The notes under the pieces are model-generated. The model did no database searches, was not told where the DNA came from, and saw nothing but the letters and a program-made list of their open reading frames with translations. The position numbers were made by a program, and so were the translations under genes. A DNA stretch of 64,000 nucleotides from Granulicella sp. (GTDB lineage Bacteria > Acidobacteriota > Terriglobia > Terriglobales > Acidobacteriaceae): NCBI GenBank assembly GCA_027452215.1, contig DAIDGQ010000037.1, forward strand, positions 85,173-149,172, read 5' to 3'. Below, piece after piece: positions 54,229-62,557 of this stretch (its first letter is position 1; every line of letters starts with the position of its first letter).

Positions 54229-56715
54229 TCACATCACTTGCGCCAGCAGCCTCTTCCAGTTCTTCTGATTCCTCTTGAAGCTCTTCTTAAGATCCTCCAG
54301 AATCCTCTGAAAGTCGGGATGATCCACCATCCCCCGCCACGCCGGATTCTTACTGAACCACGGATAGTTTTCATTCCCCAGATAGATCGCGCGCCGCAGC
54401 CAATGCAGCGCCTCGGACGAATCGCCTTCCACCGCAAAGTACGTCGCCAGGCGGTACGCCATCTCGCTATCGGCCTCCGCCGCAGCTAGAGTCTCTTCCA
54501 GCACAAACTCCGCAGCCCGCTTCCGGTCGCCCAGCTGCACGTAGCACATCGCAATCGTAGGAAACACAATCCGCAGCGACGCATCATCGCGCGTCACCTG
54601 TTCCAGCGTCTCAATCGCCTGTGCCAACTGGCCTTCCCGCATCTGCTGGTATCCCTTCGAGATCCGCAGCAGCGGCTGCCTCGGCTCCAGCGTCAACCCC
54701 TTCTCAATCTCATCGCTCGCCAGCTCCAGCTGGTTCTGGTACTGATACACCCTCGCCCGATGGTTATAAATCACCGCCGCATTCGACGGGTTCAGCCGCA
54801 GCGAAATATTGAACTGGTCCAGCGCCTCTTCATACAACCCGTCGATCCGCAGCGTAAGCCCTGCAACTAAATGCACGTTCCAGTCATTCGCCGCCTGCTG
54901 CAGCAGCCGCTCAATGCCATGCCGAGCGCTCTCCTTCTCCCCGCGGCTCAGCAGCATGTACACGCGATATAAGTTCGCCTCCACCGAAGTCGGCTCTCGC
55001 TCCAGCGCCTTATCGAATGACCTCCGAGCCTCCAGCACATGCATCTGCCCGCCCAGCCCATGCCTCGCATACTGCAGCTGCGTAATCCCCAGCCCCGACC
55101 ACCCCGGAGCATACGCCGCATCGCGCTTCACCACCCGCTCAAACAACTCCCTCGCGCGGTCCAGTTCATCCCTGCTCCCCGTCCTCGACATAAACGACGA
55201 CAGCAGCGCCCGCGCCTGCAAATACTCCTCCGACACATCATTGCCCAGCGAAGCCTCCGTCGCCATTCCCGGAACTCCCACCTGCAGCCCGCCAAATCCG
55301 TTCAGCTCCCCAAACACCTCATCGCAGATCTCCGTCTGCACCGCAATCAGGTCGAAGCTCGCCACACTGATCGCTCCACCCGTCCGCACACTCTGGCCAG
55401 CAACATCCAGCAGTTGCCAGTTCAGGTCGAACCCCTTCTCCGACCGCAGAAAACTTCCCGCCAGCACAAAGTCCACCATCAGCTTCCGTCCCACGCTCAA
55501 CGGATCAAGCTGCCGTGTCGGCACATCCATCAGCGCGCTCGAAGGCCGCACAATCAGCGACGGAACCTTCGCCAGCCTCGCCGCCAAAGCGTCCGCCAGC
55601 GCAAACCCGTAGAAGTGTTTCGAGTCGCTCGACCCCAGGTTCACAAACGGCAGCACCACAATGTTCGGGCCCTTCGACTGCGTCACCGCCGTACTATCGC
55701 GAAACCTCTCCGCCAGCATCGACAGGATCCCCGTCGACCGCTTCTCTTCCTCTGGAGTTTCCATATCCAGCCGCTGCTGCGCCGGCATATTAATCGCGCC
55801 CTCACCCGGCATCAGCATCGAGTCCAGCTGCAGCGCCTTCACAATCGTCTTCAACCCCTCGCGCACATCCGCCGCCGACGCATACCGTTCCGAAGGCTGC
55901 TTCTCCAGGCACCGTAGAATCACGCTCTCCAACTCCACCGGAAGGTCCGGAACAATCTCCCGCAACGACGGAGGCTCCGCATACTGAATCGCCCGAATAC
56001 TCTGCAGGTCGTGCCCATCCGCTCGATGAAACGGATGCCTCCCACTAACCATCTCGTACAGAATCAATCCCAGCGCAAAGATATCGCTCTGCACGCTGCT
56101 CTGCCCCGTCACAAACTGCTCCGGAGCCATATACGCAATCGTCCCTCCGCGAGCCGTATACGTCGCCCCCGCCACCGCCGGAGTCACCGGCTGCGTCGTC
56201 AGCGACGGATCGAAATCAATATTCTCCCGCTTCAACTGCCGGGCCAGTCCAAAGTCCAGAATCTTGATCAGCCCGCCATCGGTCAGCATCACGTTCGCCG
56301 GCTTCAAATCCCGATGGAAGATTCCCAGGTTGTGCGCCGCCGACAAACCGTCCGCAATCTGCATCCCGCTCGACAGCACCAGCTGCGCGCTCGCCGGCCC
56401 CTCCGCAATCACCTTGTCCAGGCTCTTGCCCGGAATGTACTGCATCACAATGTACGCTTCGTCGTCCGGCTCACCCGCCGCCGTCTCGCCCACTTCATAG
56501 ATCGCGCAAACATTCGGATGATCGATCGCCGACGCCAGCCTCGCCTCGCGCAGCTGCGTCGCCCGCACCTGCTCCGGGGTCTGCGAGCCCCGCTTCAACA
56601 GCTTCAGCACCACCGGCCGCTGCAGCAGCGTATCGTTGGCCAGGAACACAACGCCGCTCCCACCCGACCCGATCTTACGTAGAAATTCGTATTGCTTAAT
56701 GACGCGGCGTGCCAT
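54229..56715 (-). CDS. Serine/threonine protein kinase with TPR domain
   Basis: An 828-residue eukaryote-like kinase. Residues ~9-290 are the kinase domain: glycine loop IGSGGSGVV, Lys of VVLKLLK, HRDLKPANV and DFGLA. A middle part (~345-470) has VVLPFVNLGSSDSKHFYGFALADALAARL, similar to the non-catalytic domain of CadC/adenylate-cyclase-linked proteins in acidobacteria. From ~490 to ~790 are repeated TPR-like helices (ERVVKRDAAYAPGWSGLG, NPSNAAVIYNHRARVY). No transmembrane helix is evident, so it is probably cytoplasmic. The partner is unknown. Large kinase-TPR proteins are common in acidobacteria. Confidence 0.9.
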   Translation of the reverse strand: MARRVIKQYEFLRKIGSGGSGVVFLANDTLLQRPVVLKLLKRGSQTPEQVRATQLREARLASAIDHPNVCAIYEVGETAAGEPDDEAYIVMQYIPGKSLDKVIAEGPASAQLVLSSGMQIADGLSAAHNLGIFHRDLKPANVMLTDGGLIKILDFGLARQLKRENIDFDPSLTTQPVTPAVAGATYTARGGTIAYMAPEQFVTGQSSVQSDIFALGLILYEMVSGRHPFHRADGHDLQSIRAIQYAEPPSLREIVPDLPVELESVILRCLEKQPSERYASAADVREGLKTIVKALQLDSMLMPGEGAINMPAQQRLDMETPEEEKRSTGILSMLAERFRDSTAVTQSKGPNIVVLPFVNLGSSDSKHFYGFALADALAARLAKVPSLIVRPSSALMDVPTRQLDPLSVGRKLMVDFVLAGSFLRSEKGFDLNWQLLDVAGQSVRTGGAISVASFDLIAVQTEICDEVFGELNGFGGLQVGVPGMATEASLGNDVSEEYLQARALLSSFMSRTGSRDELDRARELFERVVKRDAAYAPGWSGLGITQLQYARHGLGGQMHVLEARRSFDKALEREPTSVEANLYRVYMLLSRGEKESARHGIERLLQQAANDWNVHLVAGLTLRIDGLYEEALDQFNISLRLNPSNAAVIYNHRARVYQYQNQLELASDEIEKGLTLEPRQPLLRISKGYQQMREGQLAQAIETLEQVTRDDASLRIVFPTIAMCYVQLGDRKRAAEFVLEETLAAAEADSEMAYRLATYFAVEGDSSEALHWLRRAIYLGNENYPWFSKNPAWRGMVDHPDFQRILEDLKKSFKRNQKNWKRLLAQVM

Positions 56716-56876
56716 CCTCCCATTATCTCAGCTGGCCCCGCAACGCCACTGTGAACAAGTGCTTGAGTTTTCCTGAACATTCCCTCACCCTGCCGGTACC
56801 AACACACGCAATAGCACTCTCCCCACCCCTCCGCAGCAGGCACCCTTTAAATTCGATCCCGCATCGTACTGTAGTC

Positions 56877-57356
56877 ATGCACACGATTGCCACGCCCGTC
56901 CGTCACGAACACGGGCAACTCAACGCTTCACGCAACTCAGGACCAACCCCAGACCTCGCGGCTCAGGATCAAATGCCACCCACCCTGCTTCTCATTGACG
57001 ACAACGCCGTCCAGGCCGCCACCCGTCAAACCATCCTCAAGCGTGCCGGCTACTTCGTCATCGCCGTCCTCAGCCCCGAGCGAGCCCTCGAGCAACTCCG
57101 CAACAACGAGTTCCCCACTCCCATCCGCCTCGTCCTCACCGACCACCTCATGCCCGGCATGAGTGGCTCCGACTTCGTCCGGGCTCTCCGCACCTTCTCC
57201 CCCGACCTCCCCGTCCTCGTCATCAGCGGCATGGCCGAAGCCGAAGACGAATACCACGGCCTCGACGTCGACTTCCGCCTCAAACCCCTCCTCCCCGATC
57301 TCCTCCTCTCCAGCGTCCACTCCCTCATCGAGTCCCGCACCTCCGCAAACATCTGA
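56877..57356 (+). CDS. Single-domain response regulator
   Basis: A 159-residue protein made of a receiver domain after a ~33-residue leader. The acidic pair is in LLLIDDNAV, the phospho-acceptor Asp in LVLTDHLMPGMSG, the Ser in VLVISGM and the Lys in FRLKPLL. There is no output domain, so it works through protein contacts or as a phosphate relay. ATG 56877 is used; ATG 56973 (MPPTLLLIDD) would give just the domain. It is divergent from the Ser/Thr kinase. No histidine kinase is adjacent. Confidence 0.82.
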   Translation: MHTIATPVRHEHGQLNASRNSGPTPDLAAQDQMPPTLLLIDDNAVQAATRQTILKRAGYFVIAVLSPERALEQLRNNEFPTPIRLVLTDHLMPGMSGSDFVRALRTFSPDLPVLVISGMAEAEDEYHGLDVDFRLKPLLPDLLLSSVHSLIESRTSANI

Positions 57357-57499
57357 TCCCTCCGCTGTCTGTGATTCCAGTCATACCCGTTGCGTTTAAA
57401 TTTCATCCGGAACCGCTGAACATCGCACCTCTTTTCGCGAACCCCTCTCCACGCACCTTCCGATTCTGAGAGAATGGAAGTTGAAGGACGTGCCCGCGA

Positions 57500-59668
57500 A
57501 TGTCTCATCCCATGCCGTTTTTTGGCAGTATCTCTCTCGTTCTCGCCCTGGGGCTTTGCATCTATTCGCTCCTGTTCGGAACCCTCTCGCTCTGGGCCAT
57601 GGCCCACGGCCGGGTCCTTGCGGTCGCCCCCGAACGAATCCGCGAGACCGCCCGCCGCGCCGGAATCGCCAGCTTCATCGCCGTCTCCTGCGCCGCCTTC
57701 GCCCTCATCTACGCCGCCTTCACCAACGACTTCTCCGTCGACTACATCCTCCACCACACCAGCCGCTCCCTCCCCTGGTACTACAAGTTCTCCTCCCTCT
57801 GGTCCGGGCAGGAAGGCTCTCTCCTCCTCTGGGCCTGGCTCCTCGCCGCCTACGGCTTCGTACTCCGTCTTCGCCAAAAAACCGACATCACCCTCACCGC
57901 CTACGCCTCCACCATCCTCTCTGCGATCCAGATCTTCTTCCTCATCCTCGTCGTCTTTGTAGCTCAGCCCTTCGCCCTCGTCCCCGGAGGCATCGCCCCC
58001 GCCGACGGCTTCGGTCTCAACCCCCTCCTCCAATACGCCGAGATGGTCATCCATCCGCCCATGCTCTATCTCGGCTACGTCGGCTTCTCCATCCCCTTCG
58101 CCTTCGCCCTCGGCGCTCTCATGATGCGCTACCCCGGTGAGAAGTGGATTCACATCACCCGCCGCTGGACCATGGTCACCTGGCTCTTCCTCTCCATCGG
58201 CATCATCCTTGGCATGCACTGGGCCTACGCCGTCCTCGGCTGGGGAGGCTACTGGGGCTGGGACCCCGTCGAGAACGCCTCCCTCATGCCCTGGCTTGCC
58301 GGCACCGCCTTCCTCCACTCCGTCATGATGCAGGAGAAGCGAGGCATGATGAAGATCTGGAACGTCTGGCTCATCTTCATCACCTTCATGCTCACCATCC
58401 TCGGGACCCTGCTCACGCGCTCCGGCCTGGTCAGCTCCGTGCACGCCTTCGCTCAAAGCTCCATCGGCAACTGGTTCGTCGGCTTCCTCCTCATCACCCT
58501 CGCCGTCTGCCTCTTCACCTTCCTCTATCAGCGAGACCATCTCCGTTCCGAGAACCGCTTCGAATCCCTCGTCTCCCGCGAGAGCTCGTTCCTCTTCAAC
58601 AACCTCGTCCTTCTAGCAGCCTGCTTCACCGTCCTCTGGGGAACGCTCTTTCCCGTCTTGTCTGAGTTCGTACAAGGTTCCAAGACCACCCTCAACGCTC
58701 CCTTCTACAACCGCGTCGCCGTCCCCATCGGCCTCTTCCTCATCTTCCTCACCGGAGTAGGCCCGCTCCTCGCCTGGCGCTCCACCTCTCTCCGCGCCAT
58801 CCGTCGCAACTTCATCCTCCCCTGCATCGCGATCCTCGTCACCGCCGCCGTCCTCATGCTCGCCGGTGTCCATCCCTGGGCCGACGACGACGCCACCTCC
58901 AGCATCTACGCCCTCGTCTGCTTCGCTCTCGGCGCCGGAGTCATCACCGCCATCACCGCCGAGTTCCTCCGCGGAGCCGCCGTCGTCCGCACCCAGACCG
59001 GCAAAAACCTTCTCTCCTCCACCATCCTCCTCACACGCCGCAACACCCGCCGCTACGGTGGCTACCTCATCCACTTCGGCATCGTCGTCATGTTCATCGG
59101 CCTCGCCGGAGCAGCCTTCAATCAATCCAAAGAACTCGAGATGGGCTTCGGCGACTCCATCCAGCTCAACGGCTACAAGATCGTCTGCCAGTCCTACTCG
59201 CAGGACTCCACCCCCAACTTCGACACCGACTACGCTCTCCTCGACGTCTTCCACAACGGCAAAAAGATCACCCGACTCACCCCCGAGCGCCGCATCTACT
59301 TCGCCGACACCGACCACGCCCAGGCCTCAACCGTCGTCGCCATTCACTCCACCCTCGCCAACGACCTCTACGTCGTCTTCGAAGGCCGCAACCCCGACAC
59401 CGACAAGCCCATCATCAAGGTCTTCATCAACCCCCTCGTCAACTGGATCTGGGTCGGCGTCGGCATCGTCATCTTCGGCACGCTCATCGCCCTGATCCCG
59501 CCGCTGCTTCCACCCACCCGCCGCGTCGAAGTGAACGCCGCGCATCCCGCCCCGCTCCCCGTCCCACCCGGCGCAGCGTCGGCCTCAGGCTTCGCTCGAA
59601 GCGCTTTACCCGGCAACCCTCTTGCGAACACTCCCCTCCCCAGCAACCCCGGAGCGCCCCGTGTATAA
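57500..59668 (+). CDS. ccmF: Cytochrome c maturation heme lyase CcmF
   Basis: A 722-residue polytopic protein. The WWD heme-handling motif WGGYWGWDPVENASLMPW is intact, as are the flanking His-bearing regions (HPPMLYLGYVG, LHSVMMQE). About 14-15 helices plus a periplasmic domain (~525-620) fit CcmF. It attaches heme to apocytochromes c, needed for the cytochromes of the oxidase operon in this window. Its 3' end overlaps ccmH. Ala/Pro-rich residues form the last ~50 positions. Confidence 0.94.
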   Translation: MSHPMPFFGSISLVLALGLCIYSLLFGTLSLWAMAHGRVLAVAPERIRETARRAGIASFIAVSCAAFALIYAAFTNDFSVDYILHHTSRSLPWYYKFSSLWSGQEGSLLLWAWLLAAYGFVLRLRQKTDITLTAYASTILSAIQIFFLILVVFVAQPFALVPGGIAPADGFGLNPLLQYAEMVIHPPMLYLGYVGFSIPFAFALGALMMRYPGEKWIHITRRWTMVTWLFLSIGIILGMHWAYAVLGWGGYWGWDPVENASLMPWLAGTAFLHSVMMQEKRGMMKIWNVWLIFITFMLTILGTLLTRSGLVSSVHAFAQSSIGNWFVGFLLITLAVCLFTFLYQRDHLRSENRFESLVSRESSFLFNNLVLLAACFTVLWGTLFPVLSEFVQGSKTTLNAPFYNRVAVPIGLFLIFLTGVGPLLAWRSTSLRAIRRNFILPCIAILVTAAVLMLAGVHPWADDDATSSIYALVCFALGAGVITAITAEFLRGAAVVRTQTGKNLLSSTILLTRRNTRRYGGYLIHFGIVVMFIGLAGAAFNQSKELEMGFGDSIQLNGYKIVCQSYSQDSTPNFDTDYALLDVFHNGKKITRLTPERRIYFADTDHAQASTVVAIHSTLANDLYVVFEGRNPDTDKPIIKVFINPLVNWIWVGVGIVIFGTLIALIPPLLPPTRRVEVNAAHPAPLPVPPGAASASGFARSALPGNPLANTPLPSNPGAPRV

Positions 59669-60134
59669 GCGCTCCCTCCAGCTCGTCCTCGTCCTCCTCG
59701 CCGCCTTCACCATGCTCGGGGCCGGAACTCCATCCACCCGCTTCGACCGCGTCGGCCACAAGCTCATGTGTACCTGCGGCTGCGCCGAAATCCTTCTCGA
59801 GTGCAACCACGTCGGCTGCCCCAACTCCTCCGTCGAGATCGCCGAACTCCACACTCAGATGAACGCCGGTGCCTCCGACGCCCAGATCTACAACGTCTTC
59901 GCCGCCAAGTATGGCCCCGTCGTCCTCGCCGCTCCCCTCCGCGGAGGCTTCGACGACGTTGCCTGGATCATGCCCTTCGTTGTCCTCATCCTCGGCATCC
60001 TCGCCATCGTCCTGCTCCTCCGCATGTGGCAGCGCCGCCACGCCAGACTAGCCCCCGTTCCACCGGCCCCCCCCACCCCCGAATCCGAAGCCCTCCGCAA
60101 CCGCATCCGCAACGAAACCAACTACGGCGAATGA
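59661..60134 (+). CDS. ccmH: Cytochrome c maturation protein CcmH
   Basis: A 157-residue membrane-anchored thiol protein. A signal-like helix (~5-22) precedes LMCTCGCAEILLECNHVGC, which holds the CxC-type redox cysteines of acidobacterial CcmH-like proteins; one more helix is at ~105-127. It helps reduce the apocytochrome CxxCH cysteines before heme attachment. I chose GTG 59661 with GGAG six bases upstream; it overlaps the ccmF stop by eight bases. A TTG at 59622 would add 13 residues inside ccmF. Other ccm genes are not in the window. Confidence 0.88.
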   Translation: MYKRSLQLVLVLLAAFTMLGAGTPSTRFDRVGHKLMCTCGCAEILLECNHVGCPNSSVEIAELHTQMNAGASDAQIYNVFAAKYGPVVLAAPLRGGFDDVAWIMPFVVLILGILAIVLLLRMWQRRHARLAPVPPAPPTPESEALRNRIRNETNYGE

Positions 60135-60135
60135 A

Positions 60136-60258
60136 GCAGGGATTAGGGATCAGGGATTAGAATACGACTCATCAGGGCACCCCTTGCTTTTGTTCTACCT
60201 AATCCCTAACCCCTGTTCCCTAATCCCTGTTCCCTAATTCCTGTTCCCTAATCCCTGC
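60136..60258. repeat. Inverted/tandem CCCTAATC repeat region
   Basis: Arms 60136-60160 and 60234-60258 are inverted copies of each other with 23 of 25 bases paired. Inside the right part, a 14-base unit CCCTAATCCCTGTT is repeated almost three times (60218-60257). Related units recur at about 61774-61806. The region lies between ccmH and the next gene and holds no coding sequence. Confidence 0.85.
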
Positions 60259-60262
60259 CCTT

Positions 60263-60865
60263 ATGACCCGCCTCGAACTACTAACGATCGTAGTAGGCCG
60301 CGCCCGCAGCAACGGCTTCGAGTTCCGCCGCTGGTACACCACTCGCCTCGGCCTCCCCTGGATCAGCGCTGAAGCCTCCCTCACCCTCCTCGATCAGCAG
60401 CGCCGCTACTACGCTCTGCTCTTCTCCCACGACTTCGCCAGCGCCTTCTGGAAGGCCGGTGAAGAGATCACCTTCAGCGTCCCCTCCCAGACCTTCAAGC
60501 GTCCCTCCCCCGACGGAACCATCAAGACCGTCGAGCGTAGCTCCTACATCCGCCGCTCCGCCCGCCGCGACGCCTGGCGCTACCATCTCCGCGAGATGGC
60601 CCTCGCCGAAGAGCCCCTCCGTTACCTCCGCAAATACCTCAACGTGGAAGAAGACCTCACCGAAGACATCGCCGCCGCGACCGCGCCCGACGCCCCCAAT
60701 GACACCCCCAGGGCCCCCGCCCGGCGAACCCCCTCCGCCAAAGCCACCCCAGCCGCCGCGACGCCCAGAAACACCCCCACAGCCAGCCCCGGCCGCACCA
60801 AACCCCTCCCCCGAGCCCTCCCCACCGACACCCCAGCCTTCCTCCGCCGCCCCTACAATCCCTAA
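60263..60865 (+). CDS. Hypothetical protein with Pro/Ala-rich tail
   Basis: A 200-residue protein I do not recognise. The first ~125 residues look folded (a start rich in helices, GFEFRRWYTTRLGLPW, YYALLFSHDFASAFWKAGEEI, REMALAEEPLRYLRKYL); the rest is a basic Ala/Pro/Thr tail. No signal peptide or membrane segment. It begins four bases after the repeat region and overlaps the convergent TPR gene by four bases. No function can be proposed. Confidence 0.7.
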   Translation: MTRLELLTIVVGRARSNGFEFRRWYTTRLGLPWISAEASLTLLDQQRRYYALLFSHDFASAFWKAGEEITFSVPSQTFKRPSPDGTIKTVERSSYIRRSARRDAWRYHLREMALAEEPLRYLRKYLNVEEDLTEDIAAATAPDAPNDTPRAPARRTPSAKATPAAATPRNTPTASPGRTKPLPRALPTDTPAFLRRPYNP

Positions 60866-61743
60866 CCCCCGCCCTGCATCTCCTTCAATGCCTTCTGCGC
60901 CGCATTCCTCACCTTCGGCACCGGATCCAGCGTCAGGCACTTCCGATAGTGCTTCTCCGCCTCATCCAGCTTCCCCAGCCTCCGCGCCGCATCCGCCAGC
61001 GCCAGGTGCGCCTGCGCATCATCATCCGCCAGCGACACCGCATCCGCCGCCCGGTCATAAGCACCCTTGTAGTTCCCATCGTTCTGATAGAACCCCGCCA
61101 CCTTCAAATCCTCAACCTCACGCTCATCCGGAGTCTGCCGCGGAGCGTTCGCCAGCCTCCTCCGTTCAGCCCGCCGTTCATCCGCAGCCTTCGCCGCCGG
61201 ATCATCATCCCCGCCCAGCGGCCCGGCATCGCTCCCCTCAGAGTTCGAGCTGCTGCTCGAACTCCCCGAGCTCCCCGCATCCTGCAACCCATCCCCATTC
61301 GCCGGAGCCGCCTTCGAACCATCCGCAGCCCCGCCCGCCGGAGCCGCCCCTCCGCCACCCGACGAATCCCCAGGATAGGGAAAGCTCTTCGCCGCAGGAG
61401 CAGAAGGAGCACTCGGCACCCCTCCACTCTGCCCTGCTCCAGCACCCGCAGCACCAGCAGCACCAGCAGCCTGCGGCGCCGCCTTCGGCTTTTCCCCCGG
61501 ATAAGGAAAGCTCTTCGCCGCAGGAACCCCCTTGGCAGCCGCAGCTCCACCCGCCGCAGCAGGAGCCTTCGCATCCGCCGCCGGAGGCTGACAATTCGGC
61601 CACGTCACCGTCTTCCCGCTCTCATCCGTAAACGTACAGCTCCCCTGCGCCCGGGCCGCCGCCGCCACCAGCAGCATCCCAAATGCCACACCCAACCTCA
61701 CCACCGCACTAGCTCCAAAACGCATACCTCCATTAGACGACAC
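60862..61743 (-). CDS. Exported TPR-like protein with low-complexity linker
   Basis: A 293-residue product. I start it at GTG 61743 with GGAGGG five bases upstream; ATG 61725 is an alternative, but its GGAGG sits too close. A signal peptide runs to AAARAQ. Then SCTFTDESGKTVTWPNC, with two Cys, could form a small loop. Residues ~50-190 are Ala/Gly/Ser-rich and contain the same decapeptide PAAKSFPYPG-type unit twice. The C-terminal ~85 residues are TPR-like (NYKGAYDRAADAVSLADDDAQAHLALADAARRLG, DEAEKHYRKCLTLDP). Likely periplasmic or envelope protein-binding; no specific role known. Confidence 0.75.
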   Translation of the reverse strand: MSSNGGMRFGASAVVRLGVAFGMLLVAAAARAQGSCTFTDESGKTVTWPNCQPPAADAKAPAAAGGAAAAKGVPAAKSFPYPGEKPKAAPQAAGAAGAAGAGAGQSGGVPSAPSAPAAKSFPYPGDSSGGGGAAPAGGAADGSKAAPANGDGLQDAGSSGSSSSSSNSEGSDAGPLGGDDDPAAKAADERRAERRRLANAPRQTPDEREVEDLKVAGFYQNDGNYKGAYDRAADAVSLADDDAQAHLALADAARRLGKLDEAEKHYRKCLTLDPVPKVRNAAQKALKEMQGGG

Positions 61744-61827
61744 CCCGCCCTCCAGCGATAGCCCCTTCGCCCTCCTAATCCCTAATCCCCACCCCCTGAT
61801 CCCTGCTCTTCTGCTACACTCCACCCC

Positions 61828-62319
61828 ATGCCACGCCGCACCCGCACGCCCAAGCTCCAAACGCCCCGCCTCCTCATCCGTTCCTCCTCCATCCACGCCG
61901 CCGGCTGCTACACCCTCGACCCCATCCCCCGCGGCCGCCGCGTCCTCGAGTACTCCGGCGCCCGCATCTCCAAAGAGCTCGCCGACGAGCGCTACGCCGA
62001 CCGCCCCGTCACCTATCTCTTCGGCTTCGGCGGCACCACCGACGTCATCGACGGCTTCGGCACCGCCATGTTCCTCAACCACTCCTGCGCCCCCAACTGC
62101 GAGACCGAGGAAGAGGACGGCCGCGTCTTCATCCGCGCCATCCGCAACATCGCCGCCAACGAAGAGCTCGTCTACGAATACCACCTCTACGACTCCGACG
62201 AAGACAACGCCGACTGCTACTGCAACGCCCCCCACTGCCGCGGCACCATGTTCTCCGACGACGAACTAAAGCGCCGAGCCCGCGCCGCCGCCCGCAAAAA
62301 ATCCCGCGCCGCCAAGTAG
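61828..62319 (+). CDS. SET-domain lysine methyltransferase-like protein
   Basis: A 163-residue protein built almost wholly of a SET domain. IHAAGCYTLDPIPRGRRVLEYSG is the typical first half; FLNHSCAPNC is the catalytic NHSCxPN motif, and EELVYEYH supplies the ELxYDY-like Tyr. A post-SET-like CYCNAPHCRG with three Cys follows and could bind zinc with the NHSC cysteine. The C-terminus is highly basic (KRRARAAARKKSRAAK), suiting DNA or ribosome contact. In eukaryotes such enzymes methylate histone lysines; the bacterial substrate is unknown. It stands alone upstream of dnaX. Confidence 0.88.
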   Translation: MPRRTRTPKLQTPRLLIRSSSIHAAGCYTLDPIPRGRRVLEYSGARISKELADERYADRPVTYLFGFGGTTDVIDGFGTAMFLNHSCAPNCETEEEDGRVFIRAIRNIAANEELVYEYHLYDSDEDNADCYCNAPHCRGTMFSDDELKRRARAAARKKSRAAK

Positions 62320-62557
62320 CCACGTCGCCTCCTCAAACCGCCTCATAAAAACGAAGCCCCAACCCGTGTCTCCAAGAATTCGCTCAACGCCCACCGAGGG
62401 CTCCATGTCTCGCCCCTGAGAATTTAGCTCTGGGGCAAGACTTATACCATCACCGTTGAACCTACAGGCTCGTTTTCCCGAAACCACGGTCCCGGCCCAG
62501 CACCCTCCGCCTCCCGCCACAAACCCACACCTCAACCCGCTACAATCAACCCTGCCG

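Noticed and set aside
60218..60257. A CRISPR array
   Set aside because: The 14-base units are directly adjacent with no unique spacers and no cas genes are present.
62320..62557. A signal recognition particle RNA upstream of dnaX
   Set aside because: The place would fit, and a GCCCC/GGGGC hairpin exists near 62410-62434, but the conserved GGAAG/AGCAG core of SRP RNA is absent.
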